DNA from: Lutraria lutraria
Lineage: Eukaryota > Mollusca > Bivalvia > Venerida > Mactridae
DNA: 64,000 nt
Direction: 5' to 3'
NCBI GenBank assembly: GCA_964023205.1
Contig: OZ026836.1
Location: 3,107,501 to 3,171,500, forward strand
The first letter of the stretch is position 1. Each line of letters starts with the position of its first letter. Of the stretch, positions 1-13,190 are shown one piece after another. The notes beneath the pieces are model-generated. The model saw only the letters and a list, made by a program, of their open reading frames with translations, ran no database searches and had not been told where the DNA came from. The translations under genes were made by a program, and so were the position numbers.

Positions 1-159
1 CTGTCCACATTAACAGAAAATACCCCCAGCTGTATAATTATAGTCTGAATTGTATTGCAAACTAGCAAGTAATAACAAATATCACCTCTAAGTGAACTGT
101 GATTATGTCGGTTAACTTTGGCACTTGTTTGAGGAAGATTTAAGTACTTGGATACTCAC

Positions 160-320
160 CAAATGGATTATCATTTAAGTTTATTTTGTGATTGAATATT
201 GCATAAATATTATTCTTATTAACATAGAAGGCAGCTAAAAAATGTTCTGCCTTTTTGTTGAATTCAGTATATTTTATTAAAAATGCAAGAAATGATTTCT
301 TGATGTCAGGGGCTTTCTTT
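160..320 (-). CDS. Candidate internal exon, unidentified (weak)
   Basis: An open reading frame on the minus strand is bounded on its 3' side by a good donor (G|GTGAGTATC, exon end at 160) and on its 5' side by a possible acceptor (cttaag|, exon start at 320) with a poor pyrimidine tract. The translation is rich in Lys, Phe and Asn (it includes the stretch KKSFLAFLIKYTEFNKKAEH) and could be helical. I do not recognise the family. It might be an exon of a gene lying to the left of the window, or a chance frame in AT-rich DNA. The only support is the open frame plus one strong donor. Confidence 0.22.
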
Positions 321-1720
321 CTTAAGATCACATTATACTTAAATTGTTAAGAAAAATTTAACTTTTTACTTGAACAGGGAAAGGAACTTTGACTAATCAT
401 GTATTTTATTACAGTACTCTTTCTAATATTAATTATAATTTAAAGAGGGGTGATCAACAATTAATCTTATTGTCTCTTCAATCTCCAATTTTTTACCTTA
501 TGTTATTCCAATGAATTTTTGCATGAATACACACTGATCCTAACCAATCCTACCATGATCACAAGGGGATTATAAAATGACACTGCCTCCTATACACAAT
601 AGGAATAAATATCCTCCTCATTCACAAGGCTTGGCCCTTAATTATTATGGACTTCCACTTAATTGTTCCCTGTCTTGAAGTCTGCTTTGATGGGTCAGAG
701 GTTTGATTCATTCCAGGTTCTGTCTAGAGCTGTACATATTTAAACAATGGCTGGTTAAAAAAATATGGCCCTGTATGAACAGTGAATAGCTCTGTATGTG
801 AAAAGAATTGCATGTAATGGTGATTGGTAAGATATTGTTGATATTAATTATGCTACATCAAGAGAGACACAACATTACCTGATGTCATGGTTAAATTGAC
901 GCTGCCCTGCTAGTCTGCAGCATGAAGTCTGTCAACAAATGGATTGCCCCTTTTAGATGGATGAAATCATCCATTATTTGAATAAATAATTTGCCAAAAA
1001 CAATTAGAACATAAATAGCACTTTGGGGCATGTCTTACTAATTAGATTGATGTTTGTGTATTTGCGGCTTACTTAGTTTTCGTATAAACATTCAAGAACC
1101 TAAAATTAAGTCTAGATATTGCTGAAAATATGTAAACAATACACATTGGTGTGGATTTACTTGTCTTGAAGTTGATGGCAATACTTTGGATCAAATGTTT
1201 GAGGCAAGTTTTATGAATATACCGTTATAAAAGAATTGCATCTCCTATAATTCTTTTGCAATTTTGTATCACAAAAATGCATCATAGAGAGGACTAACAT
1301 TCATTCTTTTTTTCTATTGGAAGGATAAACCACCATATATATTGGCAGCATTATATTGAAAGCAGTCCGAAATATCTCAAATGACTTCTTGTTCTGTTGC
1401 AGGTTCATCCAAATGGTGAAGATTCAAGGGAAATCACCTGGCTGCACTTTCTTCGGGACGTCTACCACGTCTGGTTCTTGCAGTGGCATATTACACTTGA
1501 GAAGGCCTATGGCCAAATTGTGCCTTTCTGATTTATTTTCTATATCCTTAGCTGAATTCTATAGCAGTAATAATCTAAGACTGACTTCCAAAAAACAGCT
1601 GTTACTTGATAAAATTAATTCTATGAGAACTAAACATTTTGTGTGGGATTCAAATAATTTATGCAAAGAAATTTACAACGATTTGAACAGTAATTCTTCA
1701 GCTGACAATTTTGTAAGCAG
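321..1720. other. Intergenic / 5' flank of the transporter gene
   Basis: No coding exon is recognisable here. Possible 3' splice sites lie at 1402 (gttctgttgcag|) and 1720 (ttttgtaagcag|). The one at 1720 is the better candidate for the 5' end of the transporter exon. If the exon began at 1403 it would carry an upstream ATG at 1413 opening a long frame that overlaps the real start codon. I did not identify the upstream untranslated exon or promoter. Confidence 0.4.
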
Positions 1721-1753
1721 GGTACTTTTACTTCAAAGTAAGATATTGACATC

Positions 1754-4442
1754 ATGCCAGTTGATGATAATGATGGCAGTAGTGGGAGTAAGCCATCACA
1801 AGGAAAAAATCGAGCATCCCAAGAAAGTCTCAGCAGCAGGGACAGCAGTAGCAGCAGTAGTTTCTTTGATAGTATATTCTCCTCTGAAGATGAATCATCA
1901 TCAATGCCGTCTCCTCCAGATGGAGGCTATGGCTGGGTGATTGTGTTTGCTGCGTTTATGATCAACTTGATTAGTGATGGAATTTCTTTTTCATTTGGAA
2001 TCCTATATACTGAGTTGCTAAATTATTTTGTTGAAAGTAAAAGTTTGACATCATGGGTTGGATCCTTATTTTATGGCAGCTGCCTGATGGGAGGACCTCT
2101 TGCAAGTGCATTGGCTACAAAATTTGGCTGCAGAAAGGTTCTAATGGTTGGAGGAATTGTGGCATGTATTGGAACATTTATCAGTGCGTACGCAGACAGT
2201 ATTGCTATGCTTTGTGTTACATTTGGCATAGTCACTGGTCTGGCAATGTCAATGGGTTATGTGACATCAGTGGTTATGGTGGCTTTCTATTTTGAGGACA
2301 GGAGAGCTTTGGCCACTGGTTTATCTGTTTGTGGATCTGGAATTGGAACCTTTCTTTTTGCTCCACTCACTGAACATTTGATAAAGATTTATGGATGGAG
2401 AGGTACAATGACTATATGGAGTGGAATCATTCTGAATCTAGTTGTCTGTGGCTGTCTTCTTCGTCCCCTGGAATTCACTCCACAAGAAAGGAGACTCAGA
2501 GCTTTGCAGAAATTTGAACGATTGTCAAAAACTATATCAGTAACTGGGGTCCCATCAGGTGCCAGAAATGCTAGTAGACATACTAGTGAAGGGCTTAGCG
2601 ACTCTGATTCATTGTATCCATTTGATGAGGATTGTTTGGATCATTGTCATTCACAAATTCAGATTCCTACTTTTATAAGAGAGAAGGGGATTACTGTTCC
2701 AGTGGAAGTTTTGAAAGAGGCCAAGAAAAATAGAGAAATTCTTAAAGATTATCTGAAGCACATAGATGAAAAAGCCAACACAGTAGATGAGAATAATGAC
2801 ATTTCAAAAGAGACAGTTGTTATGCTCCAAAATGGAAACACTGATGTCAAGGTAGATAATGGAAAAACTGATAATTCTAGGCCAAAAGGTAGCTGTTTAA
2901 AGAAAACAAATGGTGCACAAAACAAATATCAAACATATCAAAAGAAGCATGTCCGAATGAGCACGTACTTGCCATTGCATAGGAAGGGCTTATTTTTCCG
3001 TGGCAATTTGGCACGATTAAGTGGACCTGCTGGATATGTTCACTCTACAAGTTGTCCTGAACTGTCTGGACGTAGCTGTGATGATAGTGACAGTGAAAGT
3101 GATAGTTCTGATGACAGTGGTTGGAACTCTTTCTGGAGGTTTCTGCACTTCAGTAAGCACATGAAACGAGTCCTGAAGACCATGTTTGACCCTTCAATTT
3201 TGAAACATCCGCTATATATGCTGTTTGCATTATCCAACTTTATTTTGTACTTTTGGTATGATGTTCCTTATATCTTCATGTCAGACAGAGCAATTGAATA
3301 TGGAATGGCAGATTCCAAAGCATCTTTCTTACTGTCTGTATTAGGGATAGTGAATACTTTTGGTCAGATTCTGTATGGTGTGTTGGGAGACCTGACCTGT
3401 GTAAATTTGAGCCTTCTTTATGGAGTATCCTCAATGGCATGTGGGTTTGCAGTTTTCTTTGTTCCATGGTTTACAGATTTTCTTCCACTTGCCATCTTGT
3501 CAGGAGCATTTGGCTTATTCATCAGTGTGAATTATGCCTTGAGCACAGTAATACTTGTGGAGTTTCTTGGATTGGACAAACTTTCAAATGCATATGGTTT
3601 GACAATGCTGGTACAAGGCATAGCCAACCTACTTGGTCCTCCTGTGGCAGGTATGTTGAACTCTTCCCATTTCATGTTGAAACCTTAGCTAATGAATTAG
3701 AGAATCCATATTTGATTAAATATATAACTGTAGAGTTAAATTGGATGTGGTATGAATCAAGAAGATTGCAAAAAATCTTTAAAAGAAATGTCTTTTGTGT
3801 TATAAAAGATCTGCTAAAGTCAAGCTTTGTTTATTTCAACAAATATGTATTTTTAAAACATATAAATTGGCATCAGCATTCACATTTCATAGATTGTAGT
3901 ATCTCCCTCAGCTTTGCGTGTTCCATCATCATGGGGTAATTAATTTTCCCAATGTCATAAATGATCAGACTAATGACACAATAGGTTATCATTAATTATT
4001 TATCTTCAATTTCTGCTGATGTTGCAGACAGGGCATTGAATTTATTTGAATTCCTGTTGGGTGGCAGCAAATTATTGATATGTCAGTATTTTCAATTGCT
4101 TCGTTCACTTACATTTGCACTTGGTAAGAATATTCCTTTATCTCATTGATTTCATGTTTATTTTCAGCTGCCTTCTATGACAAAACACATTCTTATGATG
4201 TTACATTTTATCTCGGAGGTGGCTTCATTGTCCTGTCTGGTGTCCTACTACTTGGTGTTCCTGTCTGTCGTAAATGCAGGTACAGATTAAAGTTAGAGGC
4301 TCAAACCCGGTCCTTCACCATGTACAATTCTTCATTTAAGGCAAGTCTCGAACCTGCTGAGGATCATATTGCCAATGTTCGTGAAACTCAGTGTTCGACT
4401 TTACTGGTCGAGAAAAGTACAACCAACGAAACAAGCTTGTGA
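1754..4442 (+). CDS. SLC16 family (monocarboxylate transporter-like) MFS transporter
   Basis: Two coding exons: 1754-3650 and 4168-4442 (GT-AG, phase 1), giving 723 residues. The ATG is preceded in frame by TAA at 1739-1741, which fixes the start. The Ser-rich acidic N-terminal tail ends in PPDGGYGW (residues 54-61), the family signature at the start of TM1. Six hydrophobic segments follow (about residues 58-240), then an unusually long polar cytosolic loop (about 240-485) with Ser/Asp runs, then TM7-TM12; the last, YLGGGFIVLSGVLLLG, is in exon 2. The MFS motif after TM2 reads GGPLASALATKFGCRK. SLC16 proteins move monocarboxylates, aromatic amino acids, thyroid hormone or creatine across the plasma membrane. 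The substrate and orthology to a specific human member cannot be set here. The C-terminus ends in a polar tail. Confidence 0.9.
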
Positions 4443-5003
4443 TTTGTGTGAAACAATATCTGCGTGCTTGTGGTTTGTATAGACTTGAAGTAAGCAAACT
4501 TCACATAAAAAATTCATGTTAAAAATTTATCACACATGTAATTGGCTTGTTGCTGAAATCACTCCATTTATGTTGTCAGGAAAGTGGGTCACATATTGTG
4601 CTATGTGTCAAAGAAGTTTGACCTACATGTACATTTTATTTACTGTATCACAGGTCAGCAATGGGTTCACTAATGTACGAGTAATATCATTGTAGTGATT
4701 TATTATTTTATTTTTTATTTTAAGTTGAACATGTTCATTTGCTGATTTATCTGTTAAGAATTTGTTATATTATTATTATTAGATCTCTGTTGTTTTACAG
4801 TGTACATGCCTGTATAAATCTTTATTGTGTGATACATGTTGTTTCTTATTTTAATGTAGATTTTATTATTTAATGGCATCTGGCAAGGAATTCCGAATGT
4901 TTTATTTCAATATTTTTCTTTCTCTTTCTTTCTAGTCCTAATAGTACTTTTCATTTATTGCTATAATTTTTATAATTTTTTATTTTGATACTTCATAAAT
5001 AAA
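4443..5003 (+). other. 3' untranslated region of the SLC16-type gene (inferred)
   Basis: AT-rich non-coding sequence follows the TGA stop at 4440-4442. The first clear AATAAA hexamer on the plus strand is at 4998-5003. Further AATAAA-like hexamers lie near 5794 and 5965, so longer alternative 3' ends are possible. Confidence 0.45.
4998..5003 (+). terminator. Polyadenylation signal AATAAA
   Basis: This is a canonical AATAAA about 555 bp after the transporter stop codon, in T-rich surroundings. It is the most likely first polyadenylation signal of the gene; no transcript evidence is available. Confidence 0.45.
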
Positions 5004-8000
5004 ACATGTGCTATATGATTATTATTTATACTGCTATTAATGAAAACTGTCTTCAGAACAGTTGCATTGACAGTGCTGAGTTCATTATATATACCTTCAG
5101 AATTAAGGGATATGATTAAAGCCTATATAGAAAACTGTACTGGAAAACTTATTTTTCTTTGGTAGGATTTGAAAAAAGTATTAGATCTTTAATCATTTAC
5201 AACCATACAAAACAGCATCATTTGAAAACAGCATCATTTGTGGTCATGATTCAGTGCTGTGTATTCAGCTTTAATCCATATTTAATAACTCATACACATA
5301 ATTATGTTTGTATCATTTTATGGTCTATTATTAATACTTTCTACCTTGATAATCTAAAATCTAGATATTTTTCAATACTGACTTTCTATAACATTATATT
5401 ATTACTTTGCCTTTGTAACAGATGATTCATTTATGTGTCATCAATATGTGTCAGTAAACATAACTGTACTAACCTACAGGGCTAGTACTTGTTTGAATGG
5501 TGTATGAATGTGTTTTGTGGTCATTTTAGGGCCAAATTTGCCTTTATGTACCATCTCAACAAAGTACTAACCCCCCTCCCCCACATGAACACAAATGCTG
5601 AAGCAATATCGGTTATGCTCATTCAATGATGTTTGACTCAGACAAACCTGTTTTTGAAGAACATCCTACTATCTTTTATCTTCATTTTGAATAGTTTTCT
5701 GTTCGTTGATTGTATAACTTCCCGATTCTTATCCAGTACTCCATTGGTATCATACAATGTGTGAAAAAAGTAACTGTTCAAGGACTTTAAACAATAAAAA
5801 AACCTGATGTTTTGTAAGGATTTGTTTTAAATTCCTGTTCTTTCAAACTGTCATGTTAAATTCACGGAAGATTTGTAATGTCATGCTGAATGTTTTGTAT
5901 TTTATCCTATCATTGTTTGATATAGAAAGGTCAGGAAAGTACAAGTATTTCTATTTTTAAAGTGGAGAATAAATGAACCTGAATGAACTAAACTTCCATA
6001 CTCATCTTGATACATATATAGCAGTAAATATTCTACTTTATGCTGAAAACAGAACAATTTAGCTTGCATTAGATGCCTAATTCAGATGAGATTTATTTCC
6101 ATTTTAGTAAAAAATAGCATTCTGACTAGTATTTTGGGTTCAATGTAAAATTAAATAATGAAAAAGCTATATCCTGTCTACCTACCCACTGATAATTCTC
6201 TTGGTAGGATTGTTGCAAACAAGCATACTTTTAAGGTTGGCCTAAGTGTGTGGTCTGTAAATATTTTTTATATCATCTGTCTTCTGACATACTTGAATGA
6301 CCTATTCTTGTTTATTGTAAGTCACTTATTGTGTTTGTCAAAACATGTTTGGATATAGAACTTTATACTTTGGTCTGTGGTCTTATAAGTTTCATTGTAT
6401 TATCTTCCCCCTAGACAATCCTCACTTTCAGTAGGTCATCGGCACTTATGAAATAAGAGATATACCGTAATTAATGTATAAAAAAACAAGCCTTTAAGTT
6501 CAATTCTCTCTTAAAAAATAATGTGAAGGAACTCTTATGTTATTTAAATATCATTGGTAATATTGCTAGAAATCTGCTGAGAATATTTATAAAGGGTACT
6601 AGTGAAGTACATTGTACTGTAGACTTTGTCATTGTCTCCTTGTTCTTTCTATTGATGTTCATTTTACACAAAGATTATGGTTAGTTGCACTAATTTATAT
6701 GTGCGCACATATATTGCACTGTATTACTCAAGCGTATTACACTAAATTTGGCATGTTTAGTGTGGTTATGGTTGTTTATTGTGATCGTATGTTATATGTC
6801 ATCCGTGCGGGTTTGTGCGCATGTATACGTCTGTCTGTCCATCAACAATTGCTTGAAACAACATCTCCTTAATCAGTTGGCCAATTTCAACGAAACTTTA
6901 CTGGGATGTTCCTTGTTAATGAGTGGGATATTGTGTTTACTAAACATTTAATATGAAACTTATTAAACACATTGGTTTGAACAAGGGTGTCTCAGGCCTA
7001 ATGACACTGTACAAGTATAAATTTTTATAAATACAAAATTAATATAGATCTGTATGTAAAATAAACCTACCACACTATATCTTATATGTAAATCCTTATT
7101 TGAATTGAACTGACTGCTTTTATACTTTTTCTACCTACGCTTAAGATAAAGTTTAAATAAACTTAAACAATAAACTGTGGATAAATTATATTGATTGTTG
7201 AATTCGTGGTTTTGGCTCGCCTCAACCAATTAGATGCATGTAAATATATAATTCATTAATGTCTGTGTTTACAGCGTCTATTTTCTTCCGTTTCTAAATT
7301 TATTAGACTTTTTCATCAACAATTAATCTGATGTTCAGTCAATATTTGGCTGGGAAATGTTGAGAAGTATTTGTGAAAATGTAATTATAATGCTGTAACA
7401 GATGCTGTCTCAAGTGTTGGTGTAAGTATTCTTAAGTCATGATGCTGCAAGTCTTATTTTGCATGAAATTACAACTTAAACCCCATGTTTGCTATAATTT
7501 GTAATATGAAACTGTGAAACTAGTCTTTAGTATAATGAATATTTGAAGATAAGATAGTTAACCTATTTTTAAAAGAGAGTTTTGTTTCCCATATAACAAT
7601 ATAAAACGTGCTGTAAATTACTTTCCAAGTTTTTGTTTTTTGCAATTTTTTTATTATCGACACTAAATAGCTTCATGTAAGAGTTGACAAGAGAGGTACC
7701 TAAATGTGAATTTATATGTCCCTTTTTATTACTTTATATTTGATTCTCTTTATTTCATCATGTGCTTTGTTGGCTAATACGGTAATTAAAGTACTGTATG
7801 TATTACTAAAAAATATGTAGCTGTTAAACTTAACTTCTGTTTTTGTTATTTTGGGATATGAATTAGGACAATTTAAAATGCTGGCATTTTTTTACAAACT
7901 ACAAAATATGTTCGATATTTACTGAATTCTGTTTTTAAAGATTTTGCTTCTGAGTTATTTTTCTTTGTTATTTTAGTTCATGTATGTTGTTACTAGCCAT

Positions 8001-9680
8001 TCCATGTATTGGATTTGTTGTTGTATTGTTAAGTTTGAGAGATGTTAATCAGAACTAGTTAGTTCAGTTTTGACTGTACTATGTTACTGCAATTATAATG
8101 CCATAACATTCCAGCCTATTTCTGTTGTTTATTCTTAGTTAAATTTGTTTTAAATGTTAGTGTCAGTGGTATTCATATTTTATGTAGTCACTTTAATGTC
8201 AATGTCTGTATTTTTTACCTTGTGTATATACCTGAGCAAATTGTTTGTCTGTTCTTCATTTTTAGTTATTTGCAATTTACTCAATTTGCATTGCTTTCCA
8301 TGAAAAGTTTTATATTATGATTAGAGATAATTTGCACAAAATTTTCTTGCAATTTTAATTATTTTATTGCCTCATTGAAGTAGTTTTTGATGACATCATT
8401 TTACAAAGTTTACTGGAAGATATTCTGACAAAGTACCAGTGATAGAATTTTATAACTAGGATTTCTTTCATACATATGAATAAAGTGCATGCACGATTAA
8501 GTTGTCTCTTTACATATAAGCTTACAACTTAAGGAGTTTGACATGTTCATAAATATCAGTACAATGTTATCATAATAATACAAATTTAAATATGCTGTAA
8601 GAACATACGGTTGATACAAGAAAGTCATGTACATCGATAGCCAGCTGTAGACTAACATGACCTAGATTTGAATGTACTGGTTTACTGGTTATTTATTCCA
8701 TGAAAAATAGAAGTGTAAAATTGCTTAACAGAATACTTTAGTCACTGGGTATTTAAAGCTTGGTTGTTACGTTGGATTATAGATAATACTGGTTATACTC
8801 ATATAAAAATATGTAGGCTTGATTATCTGTCCCCTGTACATGGTCCCAAAAAATCTTCAATGGATTAAGACTTGACTTGGATTATCAAGAAACTTGTCTG
8901 CTTCTTTTCATATTTCAATTTACAGTTTTTGTAATCTTCATAATGGTCATTGTCAGATTTAGTGACTATATAGCACTCTTGGCTCTGGTTTATTAATAAT
9001 ATAGATGTTTTGATCTGACCCTTTGTAACAAACCAGTATCCACACAACTGATATATGTACATTCTCCTTGTTTCATTAGCATTCTTGTCATAATTTTCTA
9101 TGTATAATATTTTCAATCTTTATTTCATACAAGTAGTTGTTAGAAAGTCTGCAGTCTAAAGATTCTTATGTGATGTTTTCATACTAGTCCAGATTTCTGT
9201 TAACATTTTTTTATTTGAATTTTTAATTTATTACAATTGTTCTTAGCATATTGATTTCCAGTCTGAATATGACTTTTGGAATTTGATTTTCTTCATGTTT
9301 TTTTATGATTAATTTCCTCCATATTTGACCTTTTGAAAGCAATTCACATCAGTGACAAACAACTTTATGATAGTCCATGTATTAACACAGTCAGTGTGGC
9401 ATGATCCAAAGTATCTTATCATGTATTGATATCTTAGTCCTTGAGGCAAAGTAGTGCTCCTGCTTCAGTCCAAATGTCATATTTTGAATATTTATTGTTG
9501 AGTAATATATTATTAATATTTTATCTGCCTTAAATGTAAACACCCTCTGCACCCTCTGCCCTATGTGTGATTAGATTTAGTTCCAGTATGAATGAGTTTA
9601 GCTGAGTATTTCTGTTAAATTTCACATCAATACAGTCTGTAATAACATTCAATTTCAGTTAGTCAATAGTGTATTTTTAA
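5004..9680. other. Gene-poor AT-rich stretch
   Basis: I see no coding exon on either strand: all open frames are short, lack family resemblance and have no paired splice sites. About 6815-6925 is a fragment, inverted, of the 3' part of the repeat found at 14359-14975; both share the stretch about aacatctcctt, ttggccaatttcaa and gaaactttac. The rest is unique-looking AT-rich sequence. Confidence 0.5.
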
Positions 9681-10318
9681 TACAGTAAAACCTGTCCTTC
9701 CGACCACCTTTTACAAGAGACCTCCTGTCTTGTGTGACCGCTCTCAATTCTTCCCGATAGATTTTAAACGTTAATTTAACTTAGTTGTGCGACCACCTGT
9801 CTAACACAGTTAACAACCAGTACTTTCTGTCTATATCTTAGTTGTTAAGTGACTGCTGTGTGGTGTGTTGTCCTAAATATGTGATTGTTTGTATCACCTA
9901 AACAAAAAGATTGTCGGCAAACCGGAAAATTTTAAGTTAAGAGGACTGGATAGCTGTGATAAATAAACCTTTAATTCAGGAGCATGCTCAGAAATTTTCC
10001 ATCAGTTCTTCTAAACTGTGTTTTTTTTATCTGAACAGAATGTTATTACTTCAAACTCTTGTTTTTATGTTTTATGAAATAATCATTTTTTAATCAATAA
10101 TGTTTAATATTTTCTTAAGATTTTATGTACAAAGTACTGTTTTTAAAATGCTAAGCCACAGTTACATTTGTCTTGTATAAAATGTTTAACTGCCTAATTA
10201 AATGTACGTGGTTTCATACTATTTCATAGTATGTTTCTCCAATCCTTAGTTAAGAGACCACCTGTCTTCAGAGACTTCGTTCTCCCTTGAGTGGTCGCAT
10301 AAGACAGGTTTTACTGTA
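9681..10318. mobile_element. Non-autonomous Tc1/mariner- or pogo-like element with 16-bp perfect terminal inverted repeats
   Basis: The left end tacagtaaaacctgtc (9681-9696) and right end gacaggttttactgta (10303-10318) are perfect inverted repeats, both ending in TA, consistent with a TA target-site duplication. The 638-bp interior has no transposase frame. The sub-terminal regions are also partly complementary (gaccacct near both ends). CAGTAAAACC-type ends are known from the pogo/Tigger group. Confidence 0.7.
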
Positions 10319-11846
10319 TACTGTAGATTTATATCCAGCAAACTAAACTATAAAATAGTTGTATGGTACTCGGCAATGTGGCAGTGATACAGATCGTCCC
10401 TTATGCCATAATACTATACACTGGTACTGGTATCAATGTTAACAATATTTATTATTACTCATATATGCTTGTATATTAGAGGTATTTACTAATTATTGAT
10501 GGACATTTGGTGCATCTATAGTTACTTTGATAAAAATGCTACAATGTACGGTATATGATCTTTTTATAGCATAATGCCCTTTGGACGTCTCAGCATTTAG
10601 TCCCTAATGTTTGTTACTGGTATACTTAGGCATAATAATAAACCATAGTTATGTATATTTTTCACTGTTACATTATATTTTCTATTACACGGTACATGTA
10701 TATGGAGATAAAATCCTTGCCCTGATATTATTTTGTTCTCTTTCTATCTTGCTATATTATGTTTGCTGTTGTTTTTTTCAGTCAACATTAATCTGTTAAT
10801 TTTGGTTTTCTTTAAATAACATTATTATATGATGTATATAAATATATATATATATGCAGAGAATAATTGACAATAAATGTATACTGCAGATTTCAATGTT
10901 ATGTTTGACTTGACTGGTCTGATCAAATTGCCTCAGCTTGACAATTCATTCAAGAGTGCGATGATCGTTTTTGTATGTCTTACAACTGTCATTCATCGTT
11001 TTATTGATGCTGATACATATTCTTACAAATGTGGAATTTTGAATGTCTATCAGACAAATGATTCCTATCGTATACCAATTTATTACAGTGCAGTGTATTC
11101 CAATTGATTTTTATTACAAATTAGAATGGTACAAGTTTTCATTGTAGAATTGATTTTACTAGAAAACTACCAGTAAACAGCAATATATTACATGCAGCTA
11201 AGTGCCTAAGTGAAATCATGCTATCAGACTTTAGAATAAGATAAGATGAATGTATGTTACATCACCAGAAAAATGGTATTTCACATATCTTTTCTCTTTG
11301 TTTTTACACAGGTTACATTTTAATCTACCACTTAATAAGATTGCACTTAGCTTATGGTGGACTTCACAACATAAACAAGATCATATCAAAATCAAGGGCA
11401 TAGGATAGTACATGTATTATTTGATTTGATGAAATAGAGGTATTCAAAAATGAATGCTGTTGTATGAATTTATAGCTGAACTTTTATTCCCTGTAGAAAG
11501 GAAGAGGGATATTAAAATAGCAAGCGTCTGTCCGTCACATTTTCTTCTTTGCGCAACTCCAGCATTTCCCATGCAATTTTTTACCAAACTTTCACAGAAT
11601 GATTATCATCAAGTGCTGCAGTGCATATAATCAGGATTTCACGATTGAATTATTTTTGCGGGAGCTAGTGCATCTCCTACATTTCCAATGCAATTTTCAC
11701 CAAACTTACACAGAATGATTATCATAAAGTGCTGCAACGCATATCATCAGGGTTTTGTGATTTAGTTATTTTTAGTGAGTAAATGCCCTTTAAAATGATT
11801 TTCACCAAGTTATTCACTACATAATTGTATTTTTTTTCCCCTCTTT
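10319..11846. other. Intergenic, no gene seen; repeat fragment at the right
   Basis: No coding evidence. From about 11500 to 11800 there is an imperfect tandem duplication: the motif about 'caccaaactt(t/a)cacagaatgattatca' occurs at about 11583 and again at about 11698, typical of bivalve interspersed repeats. A short (TA)n run lies near 10840. Confidence 0.4.
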
Positions 11847-12807
11847 TTAGCTCACATGTCACAAAGTGACAGGGTGAGCTTTTGGGATCAGTCTCCGTCA
11901 CTAGGGGCCACATTTTTACTCAATTGTAGCAAAACTGGGTCAGAACGTTAATATTGACAAAATCTCGGACGAGTTCGATATTGGGCCATTTTGAAAAACT
12001 AGGTCACCAGAGCCAAATAAGGGAAAACCTTGTGAACACTTTAGAAATCACTGTTTTAATTGGATCTTCATGAAACTTTGTCAGAATGTTTATTTCAATA
12101 CTATGTAGGTCAAGTTTGATAATGGGTCATTTCCGGTCAAAAAGGTCACTAGGGCAAATTGCTGGAAAACCTTGTGAACACTCTAGAAGTCACTGTTTTG
12201 ATTGGATGATCATTAAACATTGTCAGAATGTTTGTCTTTATAATATCTTGGACGAGTTCGAACATGGGTCATCTTGGGTCACAAACTAGGTCGCTAGGTC
12301 AAATCTTAGGAAAACTTTGTTAACACTGTAGATGTCACAGTTTTGATTAGATCTTCACCAAACCTTGTCAAAATGTTTGCCTCAATGATATGTGGGTCAA
12401 GGTTGAATATGGGTCAGCCAGGGTCAAAAACTGGGTCACCAGGTCAAATCTTAGGTAAACATCTTGTAAAAGCTCTAAATTGTATGGTTTTAATTGGATC
12501 TTGGCCAAACCTTGTCTGATTGTTTGTCTCAATGATATTAAGGATACTTTCAAATATGGCTCATCTAGGGTCAAAAACTAGGTCAAGAGGTCAAGTCTTA
12601 GGAAAACCTTATTAATACTGTAGATGTCAAATTTTGATTGTATCTTCACCAAATTTTGTCAGAATGTTTGTCTTATTTATATGTAGGACAAGTTCTAACA
12701 TGGGTCATCTGGGGTTAAAAACCAGGTCACAGGTTCAAAACAAAGTTTTAATGAGTGAACAGTGATTGTCATGTGAGCGATATAGGGCCATCATGGCCCT
12801 CTTGTTT
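11847..12807 (+). repeat. Bivalve-type interspersed repeat with ~145-bp internal tandem units (copy 1)
   Basis: The element starts with agctcacatgtcacaaagtg, continues with 'cagggtgagct', and ends with a 17-bp near-perfect palindrome agggccatcatggccct followed by cttgttt. Inside, a unit beginning about '(t)tca(cc)aaac(c)ttgtcagaatgttt' recurs at about 12069, 12211, 12356, 12503 and 12647, giving units of 142-148 bp that each contain 'gggtcaaaaactaggtca'. Two more copies lie in opposite orientation at 17191-18310 and 45514-46206. No coding capacity was seen. I infer a non-autonomous mobile element; its class is unknown to me. Confidence 0.7.
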
Positions 12808-12959
12808 AAAGGGAAGTAACTACACCACACCAAGTAGACAGGAGACAGACAGAGTAGTTCTTCTTTAGCAGTCTAAATTTACTGCTAAGTCACAACACAA
12901 TTACTTGATTAAATTTGTAATAATCTGAATGAATAGATTTCAGTTTAGATTGATATAAG

Positions 12960-13190
12960 AGGAGGAAAATAATGTGACCTCTGGCTTGCAAGTCAGATGC
13001 TCTACATACTGAGCTGGTAAGGTTGTTAATATTAGTCATTTATAAATACAAATACAAAAAATGTATATATATATATCTCACCGCTACATTCATCCTCCCT
13101 TTTTGTTCAAAGTAAAAATTTTTGCAGCAACCACAGTCTCTTTAGACTAACCCAACCTTTGCTTCAGCTTGTGAATGTGTCAATGAGAAA
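12960..13190 (-). repeat. tRNA-derived SINE (diverged copy)
   Basis: Read on the minus strand, the segment around 12975-13020 resembles the tRNA head seen more cleanly at 48362-48428 (plus-strand text 'gacctctggcttgcaagtcagatgctctac..actgagct'). It is followed by the same body: 'attcatcctccctttttgttcaaagtaa', 'agcaaccacagtctctttag' and 'actaacccaacctttgcttca'. The A box is degraded by a substitution and a deletion. Confidence 0.6.

Noticed and set aside
1356..1940. 194-codon frame overlapping the start of the SLC16-type gene
   Set aside because: It overlaps the Ser-rich N-terminus in another frame and would act as a strongly inhibitory upstream frame; the transporter frame has the family motifs.
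11890..12800. GGTCA-rich tracts as nuclear-receptor response elements
   Set aside because: The GGTCA motifs are part of every copy of the repeat families and recur at the unit spacing, so they carry no specific regulatory evidence.
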